From: Flaviflexus equikiangi
GTDB lineage: Bacteria > Actinomycetota > Actinomycetes > Actinomycetales > Actinomycetaceae
NCBI RefSeq assembly: GCF_014069875.1
Contig: NZ_CP059676.1
Location: 434,001 to 498,000 of the forward strand
Length of the DNA: 64,000 nucleotides
Reading direction: 5' to 3'
The notes under the pieces were generated by a model. It saw only the letters and a program-made list of their open reading frames with translations. It had not been told where the DNA came from and searched no databases. Every line of letters starts with the position of its first letter. Position 1 is the first letter of the stretch. Of this stretch, positions 1 through 7,173 are shown piece after piece. A program made the translations under genes and the position numbers.

Positions 1-166
1 AACATCCCGTGATAGGAGACATCGTCCTGACCAACGTTCAAATGACTAAGTAGCTTCGTTGAGGAGTATTGGGTCGTCGCGATGCGTTGGAGCTGGCAAA
101 CTGCGACTGGATGCCTCCCAACCCTAGTGATATCGTCGTTGATATCAAACGGAGGAGTTGGTTTTG

Positions 167-400
167 ATGGCCTCGATTGTTGTCCGCGGACTCGATGAGT
201 CCGTGAAGAACCGTCTTGCCGCGCAGGCAAAAGAGCATGGTCGATCGATGGAAGCAGAGGTGCGCGAAATCCTGACGCGTGCTTCGTCCCCGCCGCATAT
301 CGGCATCGCGCTCATGGGCTTCGCCCGGGACGTGGGTGAGGTTGAAGAGCTGCAGATTCCTGCTCGGTCTGACACCGCGCGAGCGGTGGACTTCGAATGA
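167..400 (+). CDS. FitA-like ribbon-helix-helix antitoxin
   Basis: This 77-residue protein is the likely antitoxin of a VapBC/FitAB-type pair. Residues 1-40 have the short beta strand plus two helices of a ribbon-helix-helix DNA-binding domain (start MASIVVRGLDESVKNRL, then AKEHGRSMEAEVREIL), and the acidic tail would wrap the toxin. I chose ATG 167 because GGAGGAG lies at 151-157; an in-frame TTG at 158 is too close to that ribosome site. Its stop overlaps the toxin start as ATGA (397-400), so the two are translationally coupled. Members of this family repress their own promoter, and that is expected here. The assignment rests on fold pattern and context. Confidence 0.85.
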   Translation: MASIVVRGLDESVKNRLAAQAKEHGRSMEAEVREILTRASSPPHIGIALMGFARDVGEVEELQIPARSDTARAVDFE

Positions 401-816
401 TCGTTCTCGACACAAGCGTCATTTCAGAAGTGTTCCGGCCCACTCCTGATCCTGGTGTGCTCGCGTGGCTTGAGTCCCTCACTGGTGATGTTGCGATCAC
501 AACGATCACGCTCGCCGAATTGCTCGCGGGTGTTCGGCGGTTGCCAGCCGGTCGGCGCAAGAGTGACTTGGAGTTGGCGCTCGATGCCGCACTCGAGCCA
601 TATCGGAACACGCGTTCGCTGCTCGCATTCGATGATGCGTCTGCTGCGGAGTACGCAGAGGTTCTGCTTGCTCGCGAACAGGCCGAGTTGCCGATCAGTA
701 CTCCTGACGCGCAGATCGCGGCGATCTGTCGAGCAAACGGCGCGATCTGCGCCACGCGTAACGAGAGAGATTTTGCCGAGACGGGTGTCCAGGTTCTGAG
801 CCCTTGGACGAGATGA
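397..816 (+). CDS. FitB/VapC-like PIN-domain ribonuclease toxin
   Basis: This 139-residue single PIN domain is the likely metal-dependent RNase toxin neutralised by the preceding antitoxin. The acidic active-site set is visible: D5 in MIVLDTSVISE, E41 in TLAELLAG, D104 in STPDAQIAA, and the N122/D125 region in TRNERDF. Length and motif order match FitB and VapC toxins, which cleave tRNA or mRNA when freed from the antitoxin. The start overlaps the antitoxin stop by four bases, which argues for one bicistronic message. The gene looks intact. The RNA target cannot be told from sequence. About 470 bp without recognisable genes follow. Confidence 0.88.
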   Translation: MIVLDTSVISEVFRPTPDPGVLAWLESLTGDVAITTITLAELLAGVRRLPAGRRKSDLELALDAALEPYRNTRSLLAFDDASAAEYAEVLLAREQAELPISTPDAQIAAICRANGAICATRNERDFAETGVQVLSPWTR

Positions 817-1285
817 GGCCGTGACCAGGAAGGACGTGCCTGATGTTCCGCAAGCGACGGAGCATGATGAGTTTCTTTTTGCGCTTTAACTCCTGGCCGC
901 GGCCGCTCCAAGACTGACGTCCGTTGCCTCACGTCTAGTTGATCCGCGTGATCGTATGGCCGTCTGACGTGCGATGTGACCGTCGTCGAAGGGCATGTTG
1001 TTGGCGAAGTTCAGACGTCCATCGACGACCTAGAGCCCGCGGACCTCATAGATTCCGAGGTGTGCCCTATGGGATGCCTAGCGTTAGCCACTTCAATGAA
1101 CAGGCTGCGGATCGGGGTTTCTCGGGAGTCTGATGAGCGCGCGATATAGCGTGGGCCGAGGTGTAGTTTGAACAGGGGAGTCGCGCGATGCATGACGACC
1201 ATGGATAGCAGCGGAATCCCTAGTCATAGTTCCGTAGCGTCGAGAGACGACGGGAATAAGAAGGTTCGATCACGGGAGATCTGCT
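817..1285. other. Gene-free stretch after the toxin-antitoxin pair
   Basis: I see no convincing gene here. Open frames of 60-90 codons exist on both strands, but they lack ribosome sites, have atypical composition and match no family I recognise. The base composition is more even than in the flanking genes. With a toxin-antitoxin pair next to it, this could be decayed accessory DNA, but no inverted repeats, direct repeats or transposase remnants are apparent. Confidence 0.5.
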
Positions 1286-1645
1286 ATGCGACAGCCAGTG
1301 CACCATTCAATCAGCTACATCGAGATCCGCGTGACAGATCTTGCGGCGGCGCGATCCTTCTACGAGTCCGCTTTCGGATGGGAGTTCAACGATTACGGAC
1401 CCACCTACTGCGGGATCAAGTCGGCCGACGGGGAGAGTGAGGTCGGTGGGCTCGATGCTGGCACTGCGCCTAGCGAGTACGGCCCCCTCGTCCTCCTCTG
1501 TTCGCACGATCTCGATGCGACAGTCGAGGCTGTCAAGGAGGCCGGCGGCACGATCGTGGGAACGCCCTACGACTATCCGGGCGGACGCCGGTTCGAGTTC
1601 CTCGACACAAGCGGAAACAGGCTCGGCGTCTTCACCGAGCAGTAG
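1286..1645 (+). CDS. VOC (glyoxalase/bleomycin-resistance fold) family protein
   Basis: This 119-residue protein has the paired beta-alpha-beta-beta-beta pattern of vicinal-oxygen-chelate proteins. The first module opens with HHSISYIEIRVTDLAAARSFY and the second with GPLVLLCSHDLDATVEAVKEAGG, ending in the typical FLDTSGNRLGVFTE. Histidine in the first strand and glutamate near the C-terminus are candidate metal ligands. The family includes glyoxalase I, dioxygenases and drug-binding proteins, so the substrate is unknown. GGGAGA at 1274-1279 supports ATG 1286. It appears to be a single-gene unit, with a palindromic region between it and the next gene. Confidence 0.85.
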   Translation: MRQPVHHSISYIEIRVTDLAAARSFYESAFGWEFNDYGPTYCGIKSADGESEVGGLDAGTAPSEYGPLVLLCSHDLDATVEAVKEAGGTIVGTPYDYPGGRRFEFLDTSGNRLGVFTEQ

Positions 1646-1674
1646 CAAGTTTGACTTTCGACGCCTCGTCCTAT

Positions 1675-1696
1675 TGATTATCGATAGATAATAGGC
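1675..1696. promoter_or_regulatory. Candidate operator for the DUF2975/XRE pair
   Basis: An imperfect palindrome is centred on TATCGATA, with TATT and AATA at its outer ends, just before the DUF2975 start at 1709. Sixteen of 22 positions are symmetric. The position fits autoregulation by the XRE protein encoded two genes down. This is inference from symmetry and location. Confidence 0.4.
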
Positions 1697-1708
1697 GATG
1701 ATCGATGC

Positions 1709-2188
1709 ATGAATCATCGTGTCATTATTGACGGGCTTCGCATACTCCTGGTCGCTGCAGTCCTCGTCATCGCCTCGATCCAGCTGATCTTCCTGCCATG
1801 GCTCTCCGGAGAGGTGGCGCGAGACCTCCCCGCGGAGGCCTTTATGCGATGGCCGATATTGGGCCTGTCGATTGCAGGTCTCGCCTGCGTCCAAGTGGGC
1901 CTTGTGAGCATGTTCCGTCTGCTTGGTCTCACGAAAGCCGGTGATGTGTTCTCCAGCCGTGCTCTGCGCTGGGTTGATGCCATCATCGGAGCCGCCCTGG
2001 CGGCAAGCCTCGTCTGCGCGGCGACAATCGTCTACCAGTCCTTCACGGTCGGCGGCCCGCCGGTGTGGATGCTCCTCCTGTGGTGTGGTGTTCTCGCCGG
2101 TATCGGAATTGCTCTGCTCATGGTGGTGATGAGGGGGCTGCTGGTGCAGGCAACGACCTTGAGGTATGACATGGAGGCGGTGATCTAG
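1709..2188 (+). CDS. DUF2975 membrane protein
   Basis: This 159-residue integral membrane protein has four predicted helices (about 9-30, 48-70, 88-112 and 121-145), the size and layout of DUF2975 proteins. Such proteins are commonly encoded directly before a small YozG-type XRE regulator, exactly as here, and are thought to sense a membrane or small-molecule signal, though no biochemical role is established. The stop codon shares one base with the following GTG start (TAGTG), so the pair is coupled. No clear Shine-Dalgarno lies before ATG 1709; a palindromic, AT-rich promoter region does. Confidence 0.82.
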   Translation: MNHRVIIDGLRILLVAAVLVIASIQLIFLPWLSGEVARDLPAEAFMRWPILGLSIAGLACVQVGLVSMFRLLGLTKAGDVFSSRALRWVDAIIGAALAASLVCAATIVYQSFTVGGPPVWMLLLWCGVLAGIGIALLMVVMRGLLVQATTLRYDMEAVI

Positions 2189-2406
2189 TGCCGATCGTCA
2201 TTCGTCTCGATGTGGAGCTGGCTAAGCGCAAGATGTCGGTCGGAGAATTCGCCGAACGAGTCGGGATCAGCCCCGCCAATGTTGCCGTACTCAAGAACGG
2301 GCGAGCGAAGGCTGTCCGGTTCAGCACCCTCGAAGCGATGTGCAGGGTGCTCGACTGTCAGCCCGGCGATCTGCTCGAGTGGGAACCCGATGCATCCGAT
2401 GATTGA
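2188..2406 (+). CDS. Small XRE/Cro-family transcriptional regulator
   Basis: This 72-residue protein consists almost only of a helix-turn-helix of the Cro/CI (YozG) type: the segment KMSVGEFAERVGISPANVAVL at residues 13-33 holds the two HTH helices, followed by a helix that reads FSTLEAMCRVLDCQPGDLL, the usual ending in this family. It starts with GTG overlapping the DUF2975 stop. Small regulators of this type usually repress their own operon. The candidate operator at 1675-1696 would be its site. No effector domain is present, so the signal probably comes through the coupled membrane protein. Confidence 0.88.
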   Translation: MPIVIRLDVELAKRKMSVGEFAERVGISPANVAVLKNGRAKAVRFSTLEAMCRVLDCQPGDLLEWEPDASDD

Positions 2407-2424
2407 TCCGAAAAGGTTCGGGTC
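2405..2424 (+). terminator. Hairpin after the XRE gene
   Basis: GATCCGAA at 2405-2412 pairs with TTCGGGTC at 2417-2424 (one G-T pair), with an AAGG loop, followed by CTTCT. It begins within the XRE stop codon. It is a short, weakly T-tailed terminator candidate that separates the regulator from the rhodopsin gene. Confidence 0.4.
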
Positions 2425-2567
2425 CTTCTGGACGCTCCGCTGCTGCCCACGCGACAGCGAAGATCACGTGAATTGCTTTGATGGCAATGAAATGACGCAT
2501 TTGTGCCAACGGGGGGGTTCACTGGCCATTATGCTGACAGAAAGGCCGACCCGCTGAATGGAGCATT

Positions 2568-3335
2568 GTGACTGAGACAGAGGTGGGGCGCTATAGCGGC
2601 CTACGGAAATACAACCTCATTGCCGCCGTCGTCCATGCGGCGCAGGCCGTTGCGGTGGTTCTCCTTGCAACGGACTTCACCCTCCCGATCACGGCAAGCT
2701 ATCTGGCCGGGCCTCCAGGTTCTCCGCCTGGGGAGGCAGTCACCCTGTGGGACGTGTCGACACCGCTCGCCATTGCCGCCTTCCTTGTACTCTCGTCGAT
2801 CTTCCACATCATCGTGGCCTCGCCCCCGTTCTTCGGGCGCTACCGGGCTGGACTGGCGAAGGGTCACAACTACTTCCGGTGGGTCGAGTACTCGCTGTCC
2901 AGCTCCCTCATGATCGTCATCATCGCCCAGCTCGTCGGCATCTCCGATGTCGTCGCTCTCGTTGCACTCTTCGGCGTCAACGCATCCATGATCCTGTTCG
3001 GATGGCTGCAGGAGCGCTACCACCAGCCGGGCGATGGGGGATGGCTGCCGTTTATCTTCGGCTGTTTCGCAGGAGTCGTGCCCTGGATCGGCATCGTGCT
3101 CTACACGGTCGCTCCGGGTTCGACGTCAGGCGCTGAGCCGCCCGGCTTCGTCTACGGGATCATTGTGTCCCTCTTCCTGTTCTTTAACGTCTTCGCTATC
3201 GTCCAGTGGCTTCAATACCGGCCGGTGGGCAGATTCCGTGACTATCTGGTCGGGGAACGCCTCTACATCACCCTGAGCCTGACCGCGAAGTCAGCCCTTG
3301 CGTGGCAGATCTTCGCGGGAACTCTCGCCGGCTAG
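2568..3335 (+). CDS. Heliorhodopsin
   Basis: This 255-residue seven-helix retinal protein belongs to the heliorhodopsins, which sit in the membrane inverted relative to type-1 rhodopsins (N-terminus inside). Diagnostic residues occur at the numbering of the founding protein 48C12: Schiff-base lysine K241 (SLTAKSALAWQ), counterion E107 (FRWVEYSLSSS), H23 and H80. The segments FGVNASMILFGWLQE and APGSTS are also typical. Heliorhodopsins do not pump ions in the usual way and have slow photocycles; light sensing or regulation is proposed but unproven. GTG 2568 is preceded by GGAG at 2560-2563. No retinal-forming oxygenase is visible in this window, so chromophore supply is unknown. It appears monocistronic, with hairpins on both sides. 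Confidence 0.95.
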   Translation: MTETEVGRYSGLRKYNLIAAVVHAAQAVAVVLLATDFTLPITASYLAGPPGSPPGEAVTLWDVSTPLAIAAFLVLSSIFHIIVASPPFFGRYRAGLAKGHNYFRWVEYSLSSSLMIVIIAQLVGISDVVALVALFGVNASMILFGWLQERYHQPGDGGWLPFIFGCFAGVVPWIGIVLYTVAPGSTSGAEPPGFVYGIIVSLFLFFNVFAIVQWLQYRPVGRFRDYLVGERLYITLSLTAKSALAWQIFAGTLAG

Positions 3336-3380
3336 ATCACCTCAGCCTCGTTTCCTCGACGTAGATGCTGAGGATCTCTG

Positions 3381-3408
3381 TAGCCCAGCGGCTTTCGCCG
3401 CTGGGCTA
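3381..3408 (+). terminator. Perfect hairpin after the heliorhodopsin gene
   Basis: A 12-bp perfect stem (3381-3392 with 3397-3408) encloses a TTTC loop 45 bases after the heliorhodopsin stop. There is no T tract, and its right arm runs into the -10 box of the next gene, so it may act as terminator, as insulator or as an operator. Confidence 0.5.
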
Positions 3409-3412
3409 CACT
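3407..3412 (+). promoter_or_regulatory. Leaderless-type -10 box TACACT
   Basis: TACACT ends 8 bases before ATG 3421, and there is no Shine-Dalgarno between them. This spacing puts the transcription start at the start codon, as in actinobacterial leaderless genes. Confidence 0.5.
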
Positions 3413-3420
3413 CACCTCTC

Positions 3421-3861
3421 ATGGAGAAGCCGGACGTTGATAGGGCGGACGATGGTCGATACATCATCGTCAGAGGACGCAGGTGGCGCGCCACGGACCC
3501 GAATATTCCGCCAGGTCTCAAAGATGAACTCGTCCGCGAGCTCATGAGTGCGCGCAGGGCGATCAAGGCCGGAGATTCGTCTGCCCGAGCCCGCGTCCAT
3601 GCCGCGAAGACGGCACTGGGGGAGCGCGGTGAACCCTGGTGGGAGCGGACGGACGATGGGCAGGCAGCTCGCGCAGTCGCTGCGGCAACGACGCTGCTTC
3701 GGGCGCGTGATGGCGGTCCGATATCAGTCGACGACGTCTCGCAGATCGTGGGCGGCGAGGCGTGGCGGGAAGCGGTGCCTCTGGTCGAGAAGACTCTCCG
3801 TGCAGGGCATGATGATCACGCGTGGGTTTTCGATGGTGTCAACGTTCGCAGGATGCCGTGA
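3421..3861 (+). CDS. DUF3253-like hypothetical protein
   Basis: This 146-residue soluble protein opens with a conserved block (GRYIIVRGRRWRATDPNIPP, then LVRELMSARRAIKAG and AKTALGERGEPWWE) found in actinobacterial proteins often mislabelled as Tol biopolymer transporters; it has no membrane segment. The C-terminal 55 residues (from ATTLLRARDGGPISVDDVSQ) resemble the short winged-helix-like DUF3253 unit. Function is not known. ATG 3421 fits a leaderless transcript. It converges on the PIG-L gene, leaving only about 6 bases to that gene's ancestral stop at 3868. Confidence 0.7.
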   Translation: MEKPDVDRADDGRYIIVRGRRWRATDPNIPPGLKDELVRELMSARRAIKAGDSSARARVHAAKTALGERGEPWWERTDDGQAARAVAAATTLLRARDGGPISVDDVSQIVGGEAWREAVPLVEKTLRAGHDDHAWVFDGVNVRRMP

Positions 3862-3867
3862 CCTGGC

Positions 3868-3957
3868 CTAGCGGCGGAGCCAGATGAGATGCTCCTCGTC
3901 TCCTTGGAGCTCAAGTCGTCGCCAGAGGACACTCCCCGGGACCGCCTGGCTGACGTG
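3868..3957 (-). pseudogene. Out-of-frame C-terminal end of the PIG-L deacetylase
   Basis: Read in the frame next to that of the deacetylase gene, this stretch encodes HVSQAVPGSVLWRRLELQGD and then EEHLIWLRR before a TAG stop. That is the usual end of PIG-L family proteins. The open gene instead runs into an unrelated 13-residue tail. About ten residues that normally link the VDR segment to this end are also absent, so the change looks like a small out-of-frame deletion rather than a simple base slip. Confidence 0.7.
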
Positions 3958-4492
3958 ACCTGTCGACTGTCAGCACAATGTCGCTGCTGCTCCCGGCGAA
4001 GGGTGCGCCTGTCTCGGCCCGCAGGGTGCTGGCGATGTCCTCCGACAGCGTCCATGCGAGAACGGGAAGACCGCGTTCCTCGGCCACGTCGACGGCGACG
4101 CCTGTTGCGGTGACGTGATCGGGATGTCCGGTGATGCCGGTCCGGTCGAAGACGAGGAAGCCGTCGATCCCTCGGGCTTCGGATGCGACACGGGCGGCAA
4201 GCTCGTCCTGCGACGAGTCGGCCAGGCCGCCGTCAGGGAAGTTCAGGAGGACCGTGGATGCTGCGCCCAGTTCTCGAGCGGCAGCATCGAGCTCACGTGC
4301 CCTCGTCTCGGCCAGGTCCGGAGAGGCGCCAAGGGTTGAGGCCTCTCCTTTCGTCAGGCATAGCACCGTGACGGTCGAGCCTTGGCGCGTGAATGCATCG
4401 ATGACCCCGCCCAAACCGAAAGACTCGTCATCTGGGTGTGCGATGACGGCAAGGACGTTCTTCCATGGCGGTAACTGCGTTGATGGGCTCAT
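3911..4492 (-). CDS. PIG-L/LmbE family deacetylase with an altered C-terminus
   Basis: This 193-residue protein resembles zinc-dependent N-acetylglucosaminyl deacetylases (LmbE, MshB and Mca superfamily). The metal-binding motif AHPDDES (H19, D21, D22) follows the first strand, and GHPDH (H123, D125, H126) supplies the remaining metal and catalytic residues. The N-terminal 180 residues look normal, but the last 13 (PGGPGECPLATT) are unrelated to the family because the frame changes near 3957. Whether the enzyme folds is uncertain. The length is shorter than MshB or Mca, so a role in mycothiol is not implied. A GC-rich palindrome lies just upstream at 4503-4516. Confidence 0.75.
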   Translation of the reverse strand: MSPSTQLPPWKNVLAVIAHPDDESFGLGGVIDAFTRQGSTVTVLCLTKGEASTLGASPDLAETRARELDAAARELGAASTVLLNFPDGGLADSSQDELAARVASEARGIDGFLVFDRTGITGHPDHVTATGVAVDVAEERGLPVLAWTLSEDIASTLRAETGAPFAGSSSDIVLTVDRSRQPGGPGECPLATT

Positions 4493-4502
4493 GACACCAC
4501 AA

Positions 4503-4516
4503 TACCCCCGGGGGTA
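4503..4516. promoter_or_regulatory. TACCCCCGGGGGTA palindrome, CsoR-like operator candidate
   Basis: A perfect 14-bp palindrome lies 11 bases upstream of the PIG-L start and also just downstream of the exonuclease stop. G/C-tract palindromes bounded by TA are characteristic of CsoR/RcnR/CstR-family operators that respond to copper, nickel or persulfide. No CsoR-like gene or copper gene is adjacent, so assignment rests on the motif only. Confidence 0.45.
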
Positions 4517-4538
4517 CTTGGTGGGGAAGGTTTCGGGG

Positions 4539-5759
4539 CTAGTCGAAGCTGAGGACGGACTCGACCGAACTCTCGCCGATGATGGGAATGCCGTACTGAC
4601 GAGCCTTCCTCGCTTTCCCGGATTGAGAATCCGGATCGCCGGCGATGAGAACCTTCGTCGCCTTGGCTATTCCGGCCACCTGGACGTCGCGTGCGGAGAA
4701 GTAGCTGGCCCACGAGTCCTGTGCTCGTAGCACGGGGCCGGTGATGCTGACGCGATCGCCCGGCTTGAGCGAGATCGTCATGGACCGGGGGCGTACCGGT
4801 TCTCGCGCGGCGTCCACGGCTTTCGGGATCTGCCGAAGATCTACCCCGAGATAGGTTGAGACTGCACGCAGCATGGCATGCTCAGCGTCGGTGACGATAC
4901 CGTCCGCCTCGGCCCCGCGGACGACAAGCTGAACGTACTCCGCGTGGAGGCGGGACAGAGCTGCCGGCGAAAGTCCATTGTCGTAAGCAAAAGCCAGAAG
5001 CTGCGTCTGTTCCGTCGTCGAAAGATAGCTGTCCAGGAGCGCGGCGTCCAACATGGCGAAGTACTGCGCTGTCATCCAATTGTCTGGGATATCGCGTCGC
5101 CCGATCGCACGGTCGATCCACCCACCGTTCGACAGCGTCTCCTGCGTAACCGCCACATCGCGCCGTGATCGCAGGTGATCGCGCGAGTGCTGTGTGTCGT
5201 GGACGGTGTAGCCGTCGAAATTCCGACTGGCGGCGGCAATGTCGTGCCAGTCCATGGCGGATCGGCGGATAAATGTTTGGAGTACCAGCGCTGTCGCCCG
5301 AGCATCGGACAGGGCGCTGTGAGCATTCTCGTTGCGGATGCCGAGGGCGGAGCAGACGTCCGCGAGCTTCCGTGACCGGAGGCTGAGAGTTCGTCTCGCG
5401 ATCGCCATCGTATCGAGGACGGGGATGGGGCTGCCGTTGAGGCGCTGGCATGCTGTCAGCTCCCCGCGGGCAAAGGCTTCATCGAAAGCCGCGTTGTGCG
5501 CGACGAAGATGTTGCCGGTCAGGTCGGCTGCGAAAAGATCGGCGACCTCGGAGAATGTCGGTGCGCCCACCACATCTTTGGCGCAGATTCCATGAATATG
5601 GGTGGCGCCGACGTGCCTCATGGGGTTGACGAGAGTCTCCCACTCGTCAAGGATGTTCCCCTCAGTGTCGAGAGTGACGACTCCTATCTCCACCACACGG
5701 TCGCCCCGTGCGTGAGAGAAACCGGTTGTCTCGAAGTCGACGACTGTATAACCATTCAC
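4539..5759 (-). CDS. DnaQ-like 3'-5' exonuclease with C-terminal BRCT domain
   Basis: This 406-residue protein is organised as exonuclease, helical middle and BRCT. The DEDDh active site is complete: D8 and E10 in VVDFETTGF, D93 in AHNAAFDEAF, H147 and D152 in NENAHSALSDARAT. The middle (about 180-310) is helical, with an acidic TerB-like look (ADGIVTDAEHAML). The end (about 330-405; SITGPVLRAQDSW, KVLIAGDPDSQSGKARKA) is a BRCT module like that of NAD ligases. Such proteins occur widely in Actinobacteria as DNA polymerase III epsilon-like nucleases probably used in repair. GTG 5759 lacks a good Shine-Dalgarno. The gene lies downstream of the FAD oxidoreductase on the same strand. Confidence 0.9.
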   Translation of the reverse strand: MNGYTVVDFETTGFSHARGDRVVEIGVVTLDTEGNILDEWETLVNPMRHVGATHIHGICAKDVVGAPTFSEVADLFAADLTGNIFVAHNAAFDEAFARGELTACQRLNGSPIPVLDTMAIARRTLSLRSRKLADVCSALGIRNENAHSALSDARATALVLQTFIRRSAMDWHDIAAASRNFDGYTVHDTQHSRDHLRSRRDVAVTQETLSNGGWIDRAIGRRDIPDNWMTAQYFAMLDAALLDSYLSTTEQTQLLAFAYDNGLSPAALSRLHAEYVQLVVRGAEADGIVTDAEHAMLRAVSTYLGVDLRQIPKAVDAAREPVRPRSMTISLKPGDRVSITGPVLRAQDSWASYFSARDVQVAGIAKATKVLIAGDPDSQSGKARKARQYGIPIIGESSVESVLSFD

Positions 5760-5820
5760 GCGATCACCAGATACTTCGAATACGACATGTCAACGATAGG
5801 CATTCGGATGCCGGCGTTCC

Positions 5821-7044
5821 TTAGCGCACCGACAGAACGTCGGATGCTGCTCGCGCCCCGGCGGACAGGGCGCCCTCGATCGAGGGTGTTGCGCGGTGAT
5901 CGCCAGCCGCAAAGACTCGCTCCGACAGCCGTGTCGCTCTCACCGTTCCGGGGCGCTGCTCCGGCAACGAGTGGCGGATATCGTCTCGTGCGAGAAGAGT
6001 GAGATCCGCAGAGCTTATTCCCCAGATCGAGGCCGTATGGTCTGCGGCCTCTTGATCTGTGACGTGCCCGGTCGAGAGCAATGCTGAGGCTTGGATCAAT
6101 GCCGTGCCGTCCGGGGAGTAGCTCGGAGCAACATTCGAGACAACAGCAGTATTGAGCACCGGGCCCGACCTGTCGCCGTCAAGGGCGATGAAACGCGAGC
6201 GGGACGGCGCCTCATCGCTTCGGAACCACCAGGTCGTCAAACCCAATGTCGGTACAGCTTCGCTACCCGTCAGCGGAGCGAGTGCCTCTGGCCCCACCGC
6301 GACAATGACATGATCGGCAGAGATCGTCTCCCCGGAAATCCTCACACCCTCGTCCGAGCATGAATCAACCGTGATGTTCGTGCGAATCTCTGCCCCGTGG
6401 CGGCGCGCCGTCGCTGCCATCTGATTGGGCAGCGCCTGGATGCCTCGAGAGGGCAGGCTGGGTTGCCCGAGGGCGAACATGCGGAAAAGGAACTGGACGT
6501 AGCTAGAGGACGTCGACAGGTCGTCGGTGGCAACGACTCCCGCGAGGAAGGGCTCGAGGACGCGGGCCCGCAGAGGTCCTGTCAGTCCGGCGCGATCCCA
6601 CGCCTCCCCGATGGATACGGACTCGTCACGACCACGCACGGCGCTTGCCGTGGCCTTGCCGAACCAGGATGAGAAAGCCTTGATATCGGCGGCGGTCACA
6701 AGATCGTTCGACAGGGTCGACACCACATGGTGGGGGTGCCTGGCGGGGTGTGCGAGAAGGTGGAGTTCCCCCTTGTCCCGCACAAGCGCCCCGGAACCGA
6801 ACGGATGCAGATCGAGGGCCGCAATGTCGACGAAGCGCTTCACGCTCGGATAGGACGGGTTGAGGAGCTGGAACCCGCGATCGATGAGGTAGCCGTCCAC
6901 GTCTCTGGTCCGCTGGCGTCCGCCGACAGCGTCTTCCTTCTCGAGGACAAGGACGCTGCGACCAGCCTCGGCGAGCTGGCGGGCCGCGACAAGGCCCGAA
7001 ATTCCTGCACCAACGATGATGACGTCATAGTCGCGACTGGCCAT
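5821..7044 (-). CDS. FAD-dependent amine-oxidase/phytoene-desaturase-like oxidoreductase
   Basis: This 407-residue flavoprotein opens with the dinucleotide-binding motif IIVGAGISGLVAARQL (about residues 9-24) and ends with the FAD-contact segment VFAAGDHRATPSIEGALSAG, the pattern of the amine oxidase / protoporphyrinogen oxidase / carotenoid desaturase superfamily. It is shorter than carotenoid desaturases (about 500 residues) and belongs to the smaller NAD(P)/FAD proteins whose substrates are mostly unknown. GGGAGG precedes ATG 7044. Its location between a heliorhodopsin and a TspO fusion makes a pigment, quinone or porphyrin substrate plausible, but that is inference. It and the exonuclease downstream are codirectional with a 61-base gap. 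Confidence 0.85.
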   Translation of the reverse strand: MASRDYDVIIVGAGISGLVAARQLAEAGRSVLVLEKEDAVGGRQRTRDVDGYLIDRGFQLLNPSYPSVKRFVDIAALDLHPFGSGALVRDKGELHLLAHPARHPHHVVSTLSNDLVTAADIKAFSSWFGKATASAVRGRDESVSIGEAWDRAGLTGPLRARVLEPFLAGVVATDDLSTSSSYVQFLFRMFALGQPSLPSRGIQALPNQMAATARRHGAEIRTNITVDSCSDEGVRISGETISADHVIVAVGPEALAPLTGSEAVPTLGLTTWWFRSDEAPSRSRFIALDGDRSGPVLNTAVVSNVAPSYSPDGTALIQASALLSTGHVTDQEAADHTASIWGISSADLTLLARDDIRHSLPEQRPGTVRATRLSERVFAAGDHRATPSIEGALSAGARAASDVLSVR

Positions 7045-7173
7045 GGTACCTCCCGGTTACTAGCTGTCCTCGTATCTTACGTGTGCAACACCCTCGCACT
7101 GTGCTGTTTCTACGCCGATGGCGTGGAAGCCCTCCAATCGTCGAATCCGCTCTCGATAATGACAGCCGAATGA

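Noticed and set aside
939-1133. 64-codon frame after the toxin gene
   Set aside because: No ribosome site, biased composition and no similarity to a known small protein.
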